From assembly GCA_910587995.1 (NCBI GenBank), contig CAJUNS010000018.1:1-51644 (forward strand): DNA of 51,644 bases, written 5' to 3'. Shown here piece after piece: positions 33,935-43,620 of this stretch; within the stretch, counting starts at the first letter, position 1; each line of letters begins with the position of its first letter. Position numbers and translations under genes: made by a program. Origin of the DNA: an uncultured Oscillospiraceae bacterium (GTDB lineage Bacteria > Bacillota_A > Clostridia > Oscillospirales > Acutalibacteraceae). The notes beneath the pieces are model-generated. The model had not been told where the DNA came from, did not search any database, and saw only the letters and a program-made list of their open reading frames with translations.

Positions 33935-35161
33935 TCAGCCCAACCGCCCGGCCTCCTTGGCCTCTTCCGCGGTGCAGGGCTCCGGCCCATAGCGGGCCTT
34001 CTCATAAAGCTCATGCAGGCGATGCTCCCCCAGGCCGGCCCAGGCCTCCACCTCGGCGGGGGTGAGCGTCTCCTGGGGAGGCTCTTTGGCAGCGCTCAGC
34101 ACGGCCCGCCGGTACCGCCGCCGCACAGCGGCATTGGGGGAGCGGTCCCAAAGGGCGGGGCGCCTGCGTACAGCCCGCACCACCGCGTCCTGGTCCCGGT
34201 CCTCCTTGGTCAAACGCTGCACCAGGTCCCGGCTGTCGCTGTAGCTCCGGGAGAAATCTCGAAAAAAGTGCACCACGCCTAAAACCACCACAGACAGGGT
34301 TCCCAGACCGACCAGCCCGAAAAAGAGATAGGACACCGCCGGGGGAATCTGCCAGGAAGGGCCGCCCAGCTCATCCAAAAAATTGAGAGGCTGTTCCTGG
34401 TTCACGCCAACTGGCGAGCGCGCCTCATCCAGTTGAGCCTGTCCGCCTCTGGGGGGAGTGTGCTGCGGAAGCTGAATCCGCACCCCGCCTGAAGAGGAAA
34501 AAGCCGACGGAAGCAGCAGAACCGCCCCCGCCAACACCACCGCGGCCACCGCCGCTCCGGCAATGCGCTGAATGCGCCGGACGGGAAGATTGCGCATGTC
34601 CTTGTTCAGGGTCAGGTAATGATCCACCCGGCTTAGGCCGTGAAAGCCCAGGCATACCAGCAAGTACAGCACAGCTCCCACCAGGGAGAGCCTCTGCAGC
34701 CCGTTCAGCCCAGCCACGGCGCTGGCCAGAAAAGCCGCCGCGAATACGCCTAAAACCGGGTAAGCGGGCCGGTCGAAAAAGGAGGTAATGGGCCCCTCAT
34801 CCTCTTCCTGCATGCGGACCCGCACCCGGAACAGGCACATCAGGGCCATCAAAGCCGCGCCGCCCCAATGGCCCACCAGCAGCCAGGCGAGTCCGCACAG
34901 CCCCAGGGCGGCCAGCAAAAACTGCCACAGGGCTTTCAAGCCCTTGATGGCGTAATAGCACAGGGCCGTGGGAATGGCGAACAGCAGCCCCCGCAGGAAA
35001 ACCTCCTCCGGAGCCTTGCCCACAGAAAGGCCTGTCATAGGGAGCAGGGCAAAAACCGCCGCAAAGACCATGGCCGCGGCCAGCCCGCAATGCAGCCGCG
35101 CCAGCCCACGCAGAAGCAGCTGGCGGGGGGGCAGCGCCAGAATAAAGTTGAAATGTTTCAC
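33935..35161 (-). CDS. Membrane protein with DUF4129-like C-terminus
   Basis: About 408 residues from GTG 35161, six bases after TGAGGTG (GTG 35170 is an alternative). Helices occur at about 20-40, 53-70, 80-105, 140-165 and 205-225, then an extracellular loop ('GGVRIQLPQHTPPRGGQAQ'), another helix near 285-305 and a cytoplasmic tail ending 'HRLHELYEKARYGPEP', typical of DUF4129. It resembles transglutaminase-like membrane proteins of MoxR/DUF58 operons but without the transglutaminase domain. Likely a partner of the two upstream genes in envelope or exported-protein assembly. Confidence 0.72.
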   Translation of the reverse strand: MKHFNFILALPPRQLLLRGLARLHCGLAAAMVFAAVFALLPMTGLSVGKAPEEVFLRGLLFAIPTALCYYAIKGLKALWQFLLAALGLCGLAWLLVGHWGGAALMALMCLFRVRVRMQEEDEGPITSFFDRPAYPVLGVFAAAFLASAVAGLNGLQRLSLVGAVLYLLVCLGFHGLSRVDHYLTLNKDMRNLPVRRIQRIAGAAVAAVVLAGAVLLLPSAFSSSGGVRIQLPQHTPPRGGQAQLDEARSPVGVNQEQPLNFLDELGGPSWQIPPAVSYLFFGLVGLGTLSVVVLGVVHFFRDFSRSYSDSRDLVQRLTKEDRDQDAVVRAVRRRPALWDRSPNAAVRRRYRRAVLSAAKEPPQETLTPAEVEAWAGLGEHRLHELYEKARYGPEPCTAEEAKEAGRLG

Positions 35162-35171
35162 AGGTTTCACC

Positions 35172-36296
35172 TCAAAATTCCATCCAGACCGGCTCAATGT
35201 TGGAAAACTGCAGCAGTTCTTCCCGGCCTTTTTCCGAAGTGCCCAGGCCGCAGGGAATCACCCGAAGCCCATGGCCCCGGCCCAAAGCCTGAGAGAAGGC
35301 CTCGCCCAATTGGTCCCGCTGGTTTCGGGAGACCAGCACCAGCAGATCCTCCGCGTCCAGCCCCTGGGGCAGAAAATCGCACACAGGGGGCAGGCCGGCG
35401 CCCAACTGCAAGCAGGCCAGCTTTTTCTTGAGAAACAGGGTGCTTCCCGCGCCGGAGACCCCTTCCAGCTTCCAGTCTCCGCCGGTGCGCACATCGCCGC
35501 CGTTGCTGTAAAGGCTTAACTCAATGCCCTCGGCCAGCAGCCGCTCCGCCAGAGAGCAGGCCACCCGCACCCCAGCCTCGGCAAGAAAGTCCCCTTGCAG
35601 GCCGCCGCCCTCCATGTCAATGGCCAGCACCACCCGCTGGGAGAGGGTGGACTCATGGAGGTTGGTGAGCAGCCGGCCCGCCCGGGCCGTGGCCTTCCAG
35701 TTGATGTACTTCATGGGGTCGCCCCGGGCATATTCCCGCAGCCCGCCAAACTCGAAGGGGTCGTCGCAGACCCGCTTCCGGCTGAGCACCGCGCCCATAA
35801 TTTTCGAATAGGGAATCTGAATCTGGCCGGTAGGCACAGGCCGGGGCAGTACGTAGAATTCGGTGTTCTGTGGGCGGCTGGAAATGTATTTCCGCGTCAA
35901 AAGCAGATCCCGCGCGGTAAGGCCCGCCTCATTGATGCGGAAATAGCCCCGCCCAGCGCAGTTGAAGTCCAGGGTGCGGGTGATTTTTTGCCGCATAGCC
36001 GCCGCAAACACATCCCGGCGGTAAGTCTGGTCGCTGAGGGAGGCGTTATCTCCCGCGCCAAATTGCAGCCGCCGGTCCATATGGAAGCTGATCTCCAACA
36101 CAGGCAGAGGCAGCAGCTTGTTGTTGGTGATAACCTCCAGCAGGGCGGAGTCCTGGTCCTCCACCGCGTAATCTTGGGTAAAGCTGATTTTACAGTCCAG
36201 TCCGGTTTCCCAGAAGCGGTTGTACAGCCGGGGCAAAACCCAGAGGGCCAGTCCCAGCAGTCCCGCGCAAAGCAGCAGCGCCGTCAACGGGACCAC
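35172..36296 (-). CDS. DUF58 membrane protein
   Basis: 374 residues from GTG 36296, inside the end of the moxR-like gene. An N-terminal helix (5-22) anchors it. The DUF58 core 'DPFEFGGLREYARGDPMKYINWKATARAGRLLTN' is clear (about 180-215), followed by a vWA-like fold. DUF58 proteins work with MoxR ATPases, probably in maturing secreted or membrane complexes. Overlap on both sides indicates one translationally coupled operon. Confidence 0.9.
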   Translation of the reverse strand: MVPLTALLLCAGLLGLALWVLPRLYNRFWETGLDCKISFTQDYAVEDQDSALLEVITNNKLLPLPVLEISFHMDRRLQFGAGDNASLSDQTYRRDVFAAAMRQKITRTLDFNCAGRGYFRINEAGLTARDLLLTRKYISSRPQNTEFYVLPRPVPTGQIQIPYSKIMGAVLSRKRVCDDPFEFGGLREYARGDPMKYINWKATARAGRLLTNLHESTLSQRVVLAIDMEGGGLQGDFLAEAGVRVACSLAERLLAEGIELSLYSNGGDVRTGGDWKLEGVSGAGSTLFLKKKLACLQLGAGLPPVCDFLPQGLDAEDLLVLVSRNQRDQLGEAFSQALGRGHGLRVIPCGLGTSEKGREELLQFSNIEPVWMEF

Positions 36297-37219
36297 TCCT
36301 CGGTGGGCACGGGCACGCTGCCCAGCAGCCCCTCCGCCGCCTGGACCTGGGGCGCCGTGCCGCCCATGCCGGTGACAGACAGCCGGTGGGCCAGCACCGG
36401 CACGCCCACCGCCTTCACGTCCTCGGGGGTCACAAACTCCCGGCCCTGAACCAGCGCATAGGCCTGGCTGGCCCGCAGCATAGCCAGGGTGCCCCGGGGG
36501 CTGATGCCCAGCTCAATGCCCTTGCGTCCCCGGGAGGCCTGGGAGATGGCGGCAATGTAGTCCAGCAGCACGGGATGCACAAAGAGCTTCCGCGCCTTCT
36601 GCCGCAGGGCCAGAACCTCCTCCTTGCCGCAGACCGGAGCCAATTCCTCCAAGGGCTCCGCATCCATAAAGCGGTTTAGAATGGCCACCTCCTGGCTCTG
36701 GCTGGGCGGGGCCATGGAGACGCGCATCAAAAACCGGTCCAGCTGGGCCTCGGGCAGGGGGTAGGTTCCCAGGGTCTCCACCGGGTTCTGGGTGGCGATG
36801 ACGAAGAAGGGGGGAGGCAGCTTCCGGGTGACGCCATCCACCGTAACCTGTCCCTCGGCCATGCACTCCAGCAGGCTGGACTGCGTCCGGGGCGTGGCCC
36901 GGTTAATCTCATCGGCCAACAGAATGTTGCAGAACACCGGCCCGGAGTTAAACACAAACTCGCCCTTCTGCTGGTGGAAAAAGTTGAGGCCCGTTACGTC
37001 TGTGGGCAGCAGGTCCGGGGTGAACTGTACCCGGCCGAAGTCCGCGTCCAGAGACTTTGCCAAGGCCCGGGCCATCACGGTTTTGCCCATGCCGGGCACG
37101 TCCTCCAGCAGCACATGGCCCCCGGCCAGCAGGGCGGCCAGCAGCAGGCTGGTTACGCGCTCCTGGCCCACCAGCACCTTGGCGATGTTATCCTTTACCG
37201 CTTGCAAACAATTTTCCAT
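36284..37219 (-). CDS. MoxR-family AAA+ ATPase
   Basis: 311 residues, ATG 37219. Walker A in 'LLEDVPGMGKTVMARALA', Walker B 'LLADEINRATPRTQSSLLECMAEGQ', sensor 1 'VIATQNPVE' and sensor 2 region 'GISPRGTLAMLRASQAYA' are complete. MoxR proteins are chaperone-like ATPases acting with DUF58/vWA partners, exactly the gene order here. Confidence 0.94.
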   Translation of the reverse strand: MENCLQAVKDNIAKVLVGQERVTSLLLAALLAGGHVLLEDVPGMGKTVMARALAKSLDADFGRVQFTPDLLPTDVTGLNFFHQQKGEFVFNSGPVFCNILLADEINRATPRTQSSLLECMAEGQVTVDGVTRKLPPPFFVIATQNPVETLGTYPLPEAQLDRFLMRVSMAPPSQSQEVAILNRFMDAEPLEELAPVCGKEEVLALRQKARKLFVHPVLLDYIAAISQASRGRKGIELGISPRGTLAMLRASQAYALVQGREFVTPEDVKAVGVPVLAHRLSVTGMGGTAPQVQAAEGLLGSVPVPTEEWSR

Positions 37220-37238
37220 AGGGGGATTCCTTCCTTCG

Positions 37239-39461
37239 CTATTTGATCAAATTCCGAACAGCGGCGATGTTTTCCCGCTCCACTTCCGAGAGCCGCCGGG
37301 TCTTGGCCCGCAGCTCTTCCCGGCGGGGCAGCTGGGCATAGGCCCGCTCAATGGCCCCCATCAGCCAGTCCCCGGTCAGGTCTTTTAGATCCACGCATTC
37401 CCCATAGCCCAGGTACCGCAGGTAGGACCCGATTTTGGGGTCGTAGCTGACCCCCACCAGAGGCGTGCCGCTGAGAGAGGAGAAGATCAGCCCGTGCAGC
37501 CGCATGGAGACCGCCACGCTCATGTGGCTTAAAATAGAGATAAGCAGCTCTGGCGAGGATACCCGGTCCAGAATCCGCCCGGGGAGCTCCATGTGTTCCA
37601 GCACCAGCTTGGCGGCCTGCTCGTCCTGGAAGGGGTTGATGGAGATGAACACCGGTTCCAGCCCATACCGGGTTCGGGCCTCTTCCGCGCAGCGGGCCAG
37701 CACCGGGGCCTTTTCTCCAAAGCCCGGCCAGCTGCGCAGCAAAAAGCAGATATACTTCCCCTTGGGGTCCAGCCCCTGAGACTGGAGAAACCGTTCCGTC
37801 TCCTGGGCTCCCGCCGGAGGCAGCACCAAAGCGGGGTCCGAACTCAGCCGGATTTGCGGCCCGGACACGCCGTAGCCGGTGAGCTCCCGCAGGGAATCCG
37901 GCTCCCGCAGGGTGATCATGTCCACGGAGCTGTCCAGCACCCGGCGCACCAGGTTAACGTTTTTCTTTCCCGCCACGGGTCCAATGCCGCAGCCGTACAT
38001 ATCCACCTGGTTGCCCAAAAACTTGGCGGCCCGCAGGGTCATCAGGTAGTACCACAGGCTCCGGTGGCTGGTGGCGTTCTGGATGAGCGTGCCGCCCCCG
38101 TTGATGTAGAGCCGGGAGCGGTGCATGGCCCGCAGAATCTTGGGCAGGTTGAAGGTGTAAACAGAGTTGACCCGGTAACGCTTTTTAATGCTTTGGGGGC
38201 TTTTGGCCAGCACGGTGATGGGAATAAACCGGTCCAGCTCCCGCACCGAGTGGATGATGGATTTTAAAATGGCCTCATCCCCGGCGTTCCCATGGCCATA
38301 GGCCCCGCAAATCACCACGCCGTCCCGCTTATGGGTGAGCTGCCGGGCCTCCCGCTGCAAAATGTTGTTGTAAATCTCCATCTGCCGCTCCACCATGCTG
38401 TCAATGGACAGCTCCCGGCTGGCCTTTTCATAGAGGCGGTTGCCCATCTCCCGCCGTTTTTCCGGGTCCTGGGCCAGCTCGGCCAGCAGCTCCGCCAGCC
38501 GGTCCACGTCCTGGGGGGTGAAGAGCAGCCCGGTATCCCCGTCCTTAATCAGCGCGGGGATGCCTCCCACGTGGGTGGAGATAACCGCCTTGCGCATGCG
38601 GGCGGCCTCGGTGAGCACATAGGGAAAGCCCTCGGAAAGGGAGGTGATGAGGGAGAGGTCAATGGCGTTGTAAAAGGAGTTGATGTCCTTAAGCCAGCCC
38701 GTAAAGCACACGGCGTCCTCCAGGCCCAGCTGCCGGGTAAGCTGCTCCAGCTTTTCCCGGTCCTCCCCGTCCCCGGCAATGGCCAGCTTCAGGTTGGGCA
38801 GGGCCGTCCGGGCCTTTTTCATGGCCTTCAGCAGGGTGGGAATATCCTTTACCGGGGTGAGCCTTCCCACAATGCCCGCAATCACATCGCCGGGGGCGTA
38901 AGGGAAGCCAATGGAGCGCAGGAACTCTTCTTTGGGCAAATAGCTGATGGGCGTTTTAAAGTCAATGCCATTGTAAATGGTCTCAATGCGGTCCGCCGGA
39001 AACTTCCGCTCAATGAGAATTTCCGAGATATTGTCGCACACGCCGATGTAGTAGTTCACCCGCCGCAGAGCCACCAGATTGGTGGTGCCATAGCTCAGCC
39101 GGGCCACAGGGCGGCCCAGGTAGTCCAGGCGGTAGTCGCTGTGCACGGTGGTGACCACCGGGGCGTTAACGAACTTTTTCAGCAGGTTGCCCATCAGGTT
39201 GCCCCGGGCGCCGTGGCAGTGGATGATATCAATTTTCTGCCCAGCCACCTGCTTTTTCAGCTCCGCCAAGCCCCGAATGGGGTCGCCGGTTTCAATGACG
39301 TGAATGGGGATGCCCATTTTCTCCGCGTCGGCGGAAAAATCTCCCTTGCGGAAGCAGAAGAGCTGGGCGTCGATAAAGCGGTTCAGCTCCTTAAGCAGGT
39401 TGAGCACATGGGTCTTGGCCCCGCCGGTGTCGCCGCCGCCAATCAGATGGATCACTCGCAT
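37239..39461 (-). CDS. csaB: Fusion: GT4 glycosyltransferase + CsaB polysaccharide pyruvyl transferase
   Basis: 740 residues from ATG 39461, five bases after the upstream stop, with AAAGGA ahead. Residues 1-370 are a GT-B glycosyltransferase of family 4 ('GGDTGGAKTHVLNLL', 'GIVGRLTPVKDIPTLL', donor site 'SLSEGFPYVLTEAA'). Residues 380-740 are a CsaB-like domain ('GAYGHGNAGDEAIL', 'INGGGTLIQN', 'MRLHGLIFSSLSGTPLVGVSYDPKI'). CsaB adds pyruvate to the secondary cell-wall polymer that anchors SLH proteins; the fused GT may build the same polymer. Cytoplasmic, no membrane helix. Confidence 0.92.
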   Translation of the reverse strand: MRVIHLIGGGDTGGAKTHVLNLLKELNRFIDAQLFCFRKGDFSADAEKMGIPIHVIETGDPIRGLAELKKQVAGQKIDIIHCHGARGNLMGNLLKKFVNAPVVTTVHSDYRLDYLGRPVARLSYGTTNLVALRRVNYYIGVCDNISEILIERKFPADRIETIYNGIDFKTPISYLPKEEFLRSIGFPYAPGDVIAGIVGRLTPVKDIPTLLKAMKKARTALPNLKLAIAGDGEDREKLEQLTRQLGLEDAVCFTGWLKDINSFYNAIDLSLITSLSEGFPYVLTEAARMRKAVISTHVGGIPALIKDGDTGLLFTPQDVDRLAELLAELAQDPEKRREMGNRLYEKASRELSIDSMVERQMEIYNNILQREARQLTHKRDGVVICGAYGHGNAGDEAILKSIIHSVRELDRFIPITVLAKSPQSIKKRYRVNSVYTFNLPKILRAMHRSRLYINGGGTLIQNATSHRSLWYYLMTLRAAKFLGNQVDMYGCGIGPVAGKKNVNLVRRVLDSSVDMITLREPDSLRELTGYGVSGPQIRLSSDPALVLPPAGAQETERFLQSQGLDPKGKYICFLLRSWPGFGEKAPVLARCAEEARTRYGLEPVFISINPFQDEQAAKLVLEHMELPGRILDRVSSPELLISILSHMSVAVSMRLHGLIFSSLSGTPLVGVSYDPKIGSYLRYLGYGECVDLKDLTGDWLMGAIERAYAQLPRREELRAKTRRLSEVERENIAAVRNLIK

Positions 39462-39466
39462 AGTCA

Positions 39467-40450
39467 TCATTCCTTTGCAGTTTGTGGGCGGCCCAGCTTT
39501 TGGAAGGGCTCCAAAAACCATACCTCCCGAACCTGGAAGTCCCGGCCGTTTAAATACTCCAGCGCCCCCGCCGGGCTGGCGAACCGAAACCCCAGCCGGT
39601 AAGCGCACAGGGCCTGATAGGGAAAATCCCCTTTGCTCCGGGCGGTTTTTCCATATTTACCGTCCCCGGCCAGCGGGTGGCCGATGGAGGCCAGATGGGC
39701 CCGGATCTGGTGGGTGCGGCCGGTCAGCAGCTCCACCTCCAGCAAAGAGAGGTCCCCCCGCTCTTCCAGCACCCGGTAGCGGGTCTCAATGGTCTTGGCT
39801 CCCGGGCAGGAGGTTTTGCGCACATAGACCCGGTTTTTCTTTTCGTCCTTAAAGAGGTAGCCCCGCAGGTCCCCGGCCTTTTGCTCCAAGCGTCCCCGGG
39901 CCAGGCAGAGGTAGAGCTTTTCCAGCTCCCGGTCCTTTACCTTCTGGTTCAGCACCCGCAGGGCTTCGGCGTTTTTCGCCGCCATTACAATGCCGCTGGT
40001 GTTCCGGTCGATGCGGTTTACCAAAGCCGGAGCAAAGGCGTTCTCCTCCTGGGGCCGGTACTCGCCCTTATCATACAGGTAATGCTGCACCCGGGCGATC
40101 AGGGAATCGAAGTGGTAGTTCTCGTCCGGGTGGACGATGAGTCCGGGCTTTTTATCCAGCAGCAGGATGTTTTCATCCTCATACACAATGTTCAGTTTGG
40201 CGGGGGCTTTTAGGAAGTCGTATTCCCGCGGGGCCTGCCGGAAAAATTCCTCCTGCCAGTAAAGGCTCAGCCGGTCCCCGGCCCGCAGGCGGGACTCCGG
40301 CCTGCACCGGGCCCCGTTGAGCTTTACATCCTTTTGGCGGATGCACTTATACAGCACCGCCTGGGGCAAATTGGGAAAGGCTTTGGTCAAGAACTTGTCC
40401 AGCCGCTGCCCGCCGTCGTTTTCTCCAATTGTCAGTTCCTTGCGGGGCAT
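39467..40450 (-). CDS. RluA/RluD-family pseudouridine synthase
   Basis: 327 residues from ATG 40450. An S4-like RNA-binding domain (14-75, 'GQRLDKFLTKAFPNLPQAVLYKCIRQKDVKLNG') precedes the catalytic domain with 'LVNRIDRNTSGIVMAAKN', whose HRLD-type motif reads NRIDRNTSG here, retaining the catalytic Asp, and 'LLTGRTHQIRAHLASIGHPLAGDGKYG'. It isomerises uridine in ribosomal or transfer RNA; the His of the HRLD motif is Asn. Confidence 0.9.
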   Translation of the reverse strand: MPRKELTIGENDGGQRLDKFLTKAFPNLPQAVLYKCIRQKDVKLNGARCRPESRLRAGDRLSLYWQEEFFRQAPREYDFLKAPAKLNIVYEDENILLLDKKPGLIVHPDENYHFDSLIARVQHYLYDKGEYRPQEENAFAPALVNRIDRNTSGIVMAAKNAEALRVLNQKVKDRELEKLYLCLARGRLEQKAGDLRGYLFKDEKKNRVYVRKTSCPGAKTIETRYRVLEERGDLSLLEVELLTGRTHQIRAHLASIGHPLAGDGKYGKTARSKGDFPYQALCAYRLGFRFASPAGALEYLNGRDFQVREVWFLEPFQKLGRPQTAKE

Positions 40451-40454
40451 GGCC

Positions 40455-40913
40455 TCACCGTCCTTTCCGCTTAAAGCTGAACAGTACCTGGGGCAGAGAG
40501 AGCACAAAGCCAATGCCCAGGGCAATGGCCACGGCAATCTTGATGGTCTCCAAACCCTTATCCAGGGCCTGGGCGTTGCTGCCCATAAAGAAGTAGTAGC
40601 CGGTATAGTAGATGCCCGCGCCGGGCACCAGAGGGAAGATGCCGCAAATCAAAAACACCGTCACCGGTGCCTTGCGGGCAAAGGAGAACATTCGCGAGAG
40701 CGCGGTCAGAGCCAGCGTGGCCAAAAAGGAGGCCGCCACCACACCGCCGCCCAGTCCCATGGACAGCAGATACACCAGCCACCCGGCCCCGCCCGTGAGG
40801 CCGGTGTAAAGCAGCTCCCGCCGGGGTGTGTGGAAGATGACCGCAAAGGCAATGGTGGAGGCAAAGGCCACCGCTGTCTGCAGCAGCAGATGGAGCGGCG
40901 AAAGCTCGTTCAT
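40455..40913 (-). CDS. Threonine/serine exporter ThrE, small subunit (ThrE_2-like)
   Basis: 152 residues with four to five membrane helices. 'LVPGAGIYYTGYYFF' and 'GLETIKIAVAIALGIGF' match the C-terminal half of ThrE, which in many Firmicutes is a separate protein. It overlaps the large subunit gene by four bases. Confidence 0.88.
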   Translation of the reverse strand: MNELSPLHLLLQTAVAFASTIAFAVIFHTPRRELLYTGLTGGAGWLVYLLSMGLGGGVVAASFLATLALTALSRMFSFARKAPVTVFLICGIFPLVPGAGIYYTGYYFFMGSNAQALDKGLETIKIAVAIALGIGFVLSLPQVLFSFKRKGR

Positions 40914-41686
40914 AGCAACGCACCTCCCGTCAGGGTGGAGAGGACCTTGACCACAAACCCCACGCCCACGGCAATGCAGCCGCCCACCAAAAAGGCGTCC
41001 AGCATGCGGATGGCCCCGCTCAGGTAGTCTCCATGGAAGAAGTCCCGGATGGAGGTGGTCAGGGCCACGCCTGGCACCAGGCGGATGATGGAGCCGATGA
41101 TGATTTTATCCATATTATGCCCCAGGCCGCAGAGAAACAGAACCCCGCCGCACAGGGTTACCAAAGCGCTGGCGGAAAGATTGGTCAAAAACTTGGACAT
41201 GCCCCGCTTGCCGGCAAAATATAGGTAGCACTCCAGAGCCAGCCCGCAGAAGAAGGCCACAAAAGCGTCGAAGGGACTGCCGCCGAACAAATAGCTGAAG
41301 GCGGCGCTGCCCACGGCGCAGCCCAGCACCGCCAGGGGCAGGGGAGAGTAGGGCAGAGTCTCAATGGAGTCCAGCTGGGCAAAGGCCTCCGCCACGGTAT
41401 GTTCCCCCTGGGCGATCTCCCGGGAGAGCTGGTTCACCGCGCAGATGCGCCCCAGATGCGTGCTGGTGCTGGGCACATGCTTGAGCTTGGCGGCATGCTC
41501 CACCCCGGCCTCGGTGCCGGTGACAAAAATGGCGTTGGTGAGCACATAGACGTTAAAGCTTTCTACCTGATAGGACTGAACCACCCGCTCCATGGTCTCC
41601 TGGACCCGGGAAATCTCCGCGCCGTTTTCCAGCAGGGCCTGGCCCATGCGGAAGGACAGCTCCAGAGCGCTGTCGGTTTGGGGCAT
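40910..41686 (-). CDS. Threonine/serine exporter ThrE, large subunit (PF06738-like)
   Basis: 258 residues from ATG 41686; ATGs at 41695 and 41698 are possible. An N-terminal soluble part ('MGQALLENGAEISRVQETMERV') is followed by five helices with 'SIIRLVPGVALTTSIRDFFHGDYLSGAIRMLDAFLVGG', the hallmark of this exporter family. Together with the small subunit it forms a full ThrE-type amino acid exporter. Confidence 0.88.
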   Translation of the reverse strand: MPQTDSALELSFRMGQALLENGAEISRVQETMERVVQSYQVESFNVYVLTNAIFVTGTEAGVEHAAKLKHVPSTSTHLGRICAVNQLSREIAQGEHTVAEAFAQLDSIETLPYSPLPLAVLGCAVGSAAFSYLFGGSPFDAFVAFFCGLALECYLYFAGKRGMSKFLTNLSASALVTLCGGVLFLCGLGHNMDKIIIGSIIRLVPGVALTTSIRDFFHGDYLSGAIRMLDAFLVGGCIAVGVGFVVKVLSTLTGGALL

Positions 41687-41746
41687 CAAAATCATCATCC
41701 TTTCGCGAATGTGGCGGGGCAAAGGAACCGGCCCGCTCCGGACTGA

Positions 41747-43618
41747 TCAAAGGCTCCCGCGCCCCTTCGCGCTGCCGTTCTTTCCTTTCAGCAGCAGAAA
41801 GGCCTCCTGATAGGCCCACAGCTCCCCGTCTTCCAGGTAAGCCTCCAGCTGGGGACGCAGGTCCCACAGCAGCTGGACGGCCTTGGGGGCCAGACGGGTT
41901 CCAGCTTCGGCCCGCACCCGCTCCAGGGCCTGCTCCAGAGTCATAGGCTGGTTGAAGAGGAAAATCCGGTCCTCGATCAGCCGCACAAAGTGGGCGGCCG
42001 CGCTGATTAGGTCGGTCATGGCGGGGCAGGGGTCCTGAGCCCGGTCGTACCCGGCCGGGTAGCCGGTTTTCCCGTCATAGCTCCGGTGATGCCCCAGGGC
42101 CGCGTGGACATAGGGCTGGGTGGAAGAGCTGCGGGAGAGCAGCTCCACGCCCGCGTCCACATGAAATTGGTAGAGCTCCCGCTCTTCTTCCAGCCAGCTG
42201 CGGCCCAGGCGGCGCAGCAGGTTGTTAAAGTTGAACACGCCCACATTGTGCAAAAGCCCGCCCTCTATGGCAAAGCGCTGCAGTTCCGCCCGATGCTCCT
42301 GCAGAGCGGCGGGAGTCGGGCAGTCCAGGGCGCCCAGCAGGTAGGCGGGGTCTGTGTCCAGGACCCGTTCCACCAGCATGCGGGCCACCTCGCCGGTCAT
42401 GCGGGAGGCCACAAACACATCCAGGTTCCGGCAGACCACCAGGTCCAGCAAAAAGCCTTTTTCCTGTATGCCGTCCGGGTACTCGATAAAGGACTGCAGG
42501 CAGCCCAGCAGCCGCTGCATGGTCAGCTCACTGAGCAGGTTATCCGGCATGCCCCGCACATAGGCGGACATCCGGCGGTACATCAGGCCCAGCACTTCCT
42601 TCTTTTTGGCTTGAAATTCCGGGTTTTCCTCAATGTACACCGCGTACAGGGCGGGCAGGAACATATTCTGATACAGCCCCCCGTCCGAGTAATCCTCCTC
42701 GTCCCGGTCCATATAGGAGGACTCCATCCAGCCCAGCAGGTAGGAAAGGGGCCGGATGCCGCAGTGGTACTGGGCCGCCTCATAGGCGTATTGCCAGCGC
42801 AGCGAGACCTCTGTGCCCCGGGCCAGGCTGCTCTCCCGCTGCCTTTCATAAACGTATTCAGCGGACTCCATTACCTCGCCCAGCATTTGGGGGTCGGTAA
42901 TGCCTGCCCGCAGCAGGCTCAGCACCGTGGTGCGCTCCTGGTGGGATTTGTAGATAAACAGATCCCAAGGCAGGTCCGGCGACTTCTCCTGGTAGGCCGG
43001 ATCGTTGAGGATGCGCAGAGAGCGCCGGATGGCCATGAGCTTGCGCCGCCCGTCCTCCTCGGTAAACTGGTTGTACACCAGCGCCAAATTGGCCATGGAG
43101 CGGTGGATGTAGCCCCGGGTTTCCTGGTCTTCAATGGCATCGTAACACTTGATGAAAGAGGCCGCCTCCCCAAACAGCATGGCCAGCTTGCTCCGGTAGG
43201 GGTACTGCTTCACCCGCGTGGCGGATTCCTCCATGTAAAACAAGGCCATAGCCGTCTGGTACAGCTCCCGGATGAGCATATCCCGCTTCTCCCAGCGGCG
43301 GGCGTACACCAGCAGGGCGTTGTGCAGGTAGTAGCTGAGTACCATATCCAGTTGGGCCGCGCCCTCCACCAAATGGGCGGCGAAGTCCTCCAAATGGGCC
43401 ACGTCCTCATCGCTGGCGGATACCACGTCGTCCAGCAGGGGAAAGAGCTCCTGCCGGAGCAGGGCGGTGTTTTCCTGGGCCAGGGCCCGGGCCTGGGCCC
43501 GCCGCTGGTTCCGCTCTTGCACAAAAGCCTCCACATCCAAAGGAATCTGCTCTGGGGCGGCGTTGAGGACGAAGATTTCTTTTAGGTTCTGAATATATTT
43601 TTCTTGATATTCCCGCAT
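41747..43618 (-). CDS. Large regulatory protein with degenerate HD-GYP-like domain
   Basis: 623 residues, start two bases after the kinase stop. Residues 1-400 are helical and unrecognised. From about 405 an HD-GYP-like fold appears: 'GGLLHNVGVF' (457-458 is HN where HD binds metal), H486 in FHVDAG, HH at 510-511 and 'YDGKTGYP' with GYP 519-521. The first metal His also seems absent. HD-GYP enzymes cleave cyclic di-GMP; this one may bind without cleaving. Pairing with the hybrid kinase suggests an output or partner protein. Confidence 0.75.
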   Translation of the reverse strand: MREYQEKYIQNLKEIFVLNAAPEQIPLDVEAFVQERNQRRAQARALAQENTALLRQELFPLLDDVVSASDEDVAHLEDFAAHLVEGAAQLDMVLSYYLHNALLVYARRWEKRDMLIRELYQTAMALFYMEESATRVKQYPYRSKLAMLFGEAASFIKCYDAIEDQETRGYIHRSMANLALVYNQFTEEDGRRKLMAIRRSLRILNDPAYQEKSPDLPWDLFIYKSHQERTTVLSLLRAGITDPQMLGEVMESAEYVYERQRESSLARGTEVSLRWQYAYEAAQYHCGIRPLSYLLGWMESSYMDRDEEDYSDGGLYQNMFLPALYAVYIEENPEFQAKKKEVLGLMYRRMSAYVRGMPDNLLSELTMQRLLGCLQSFIEYPDGIQEKGFLLDLVVCRNLDVFVASRMTGEVARMLVERVLDTDPAYLLGALDCPTPAALQEHRAELQRFAIEGGLLHNVGVFNFNNLLRRLGRSWLEEERELYQFHVDAGVELLSRSSSTQPYVHAALGHHRSYDGKTGYPAGYDRAQDPCPAMTDLISAAAHFVRLIEDRIFLFNQPMTLEQALERVRAEAGTRLAPKAVQLLWDLRPQLEAYLEDGELWAYQEAFLLLKGKNGSAKGRGSL

Positions 43619-43620
43619 GG

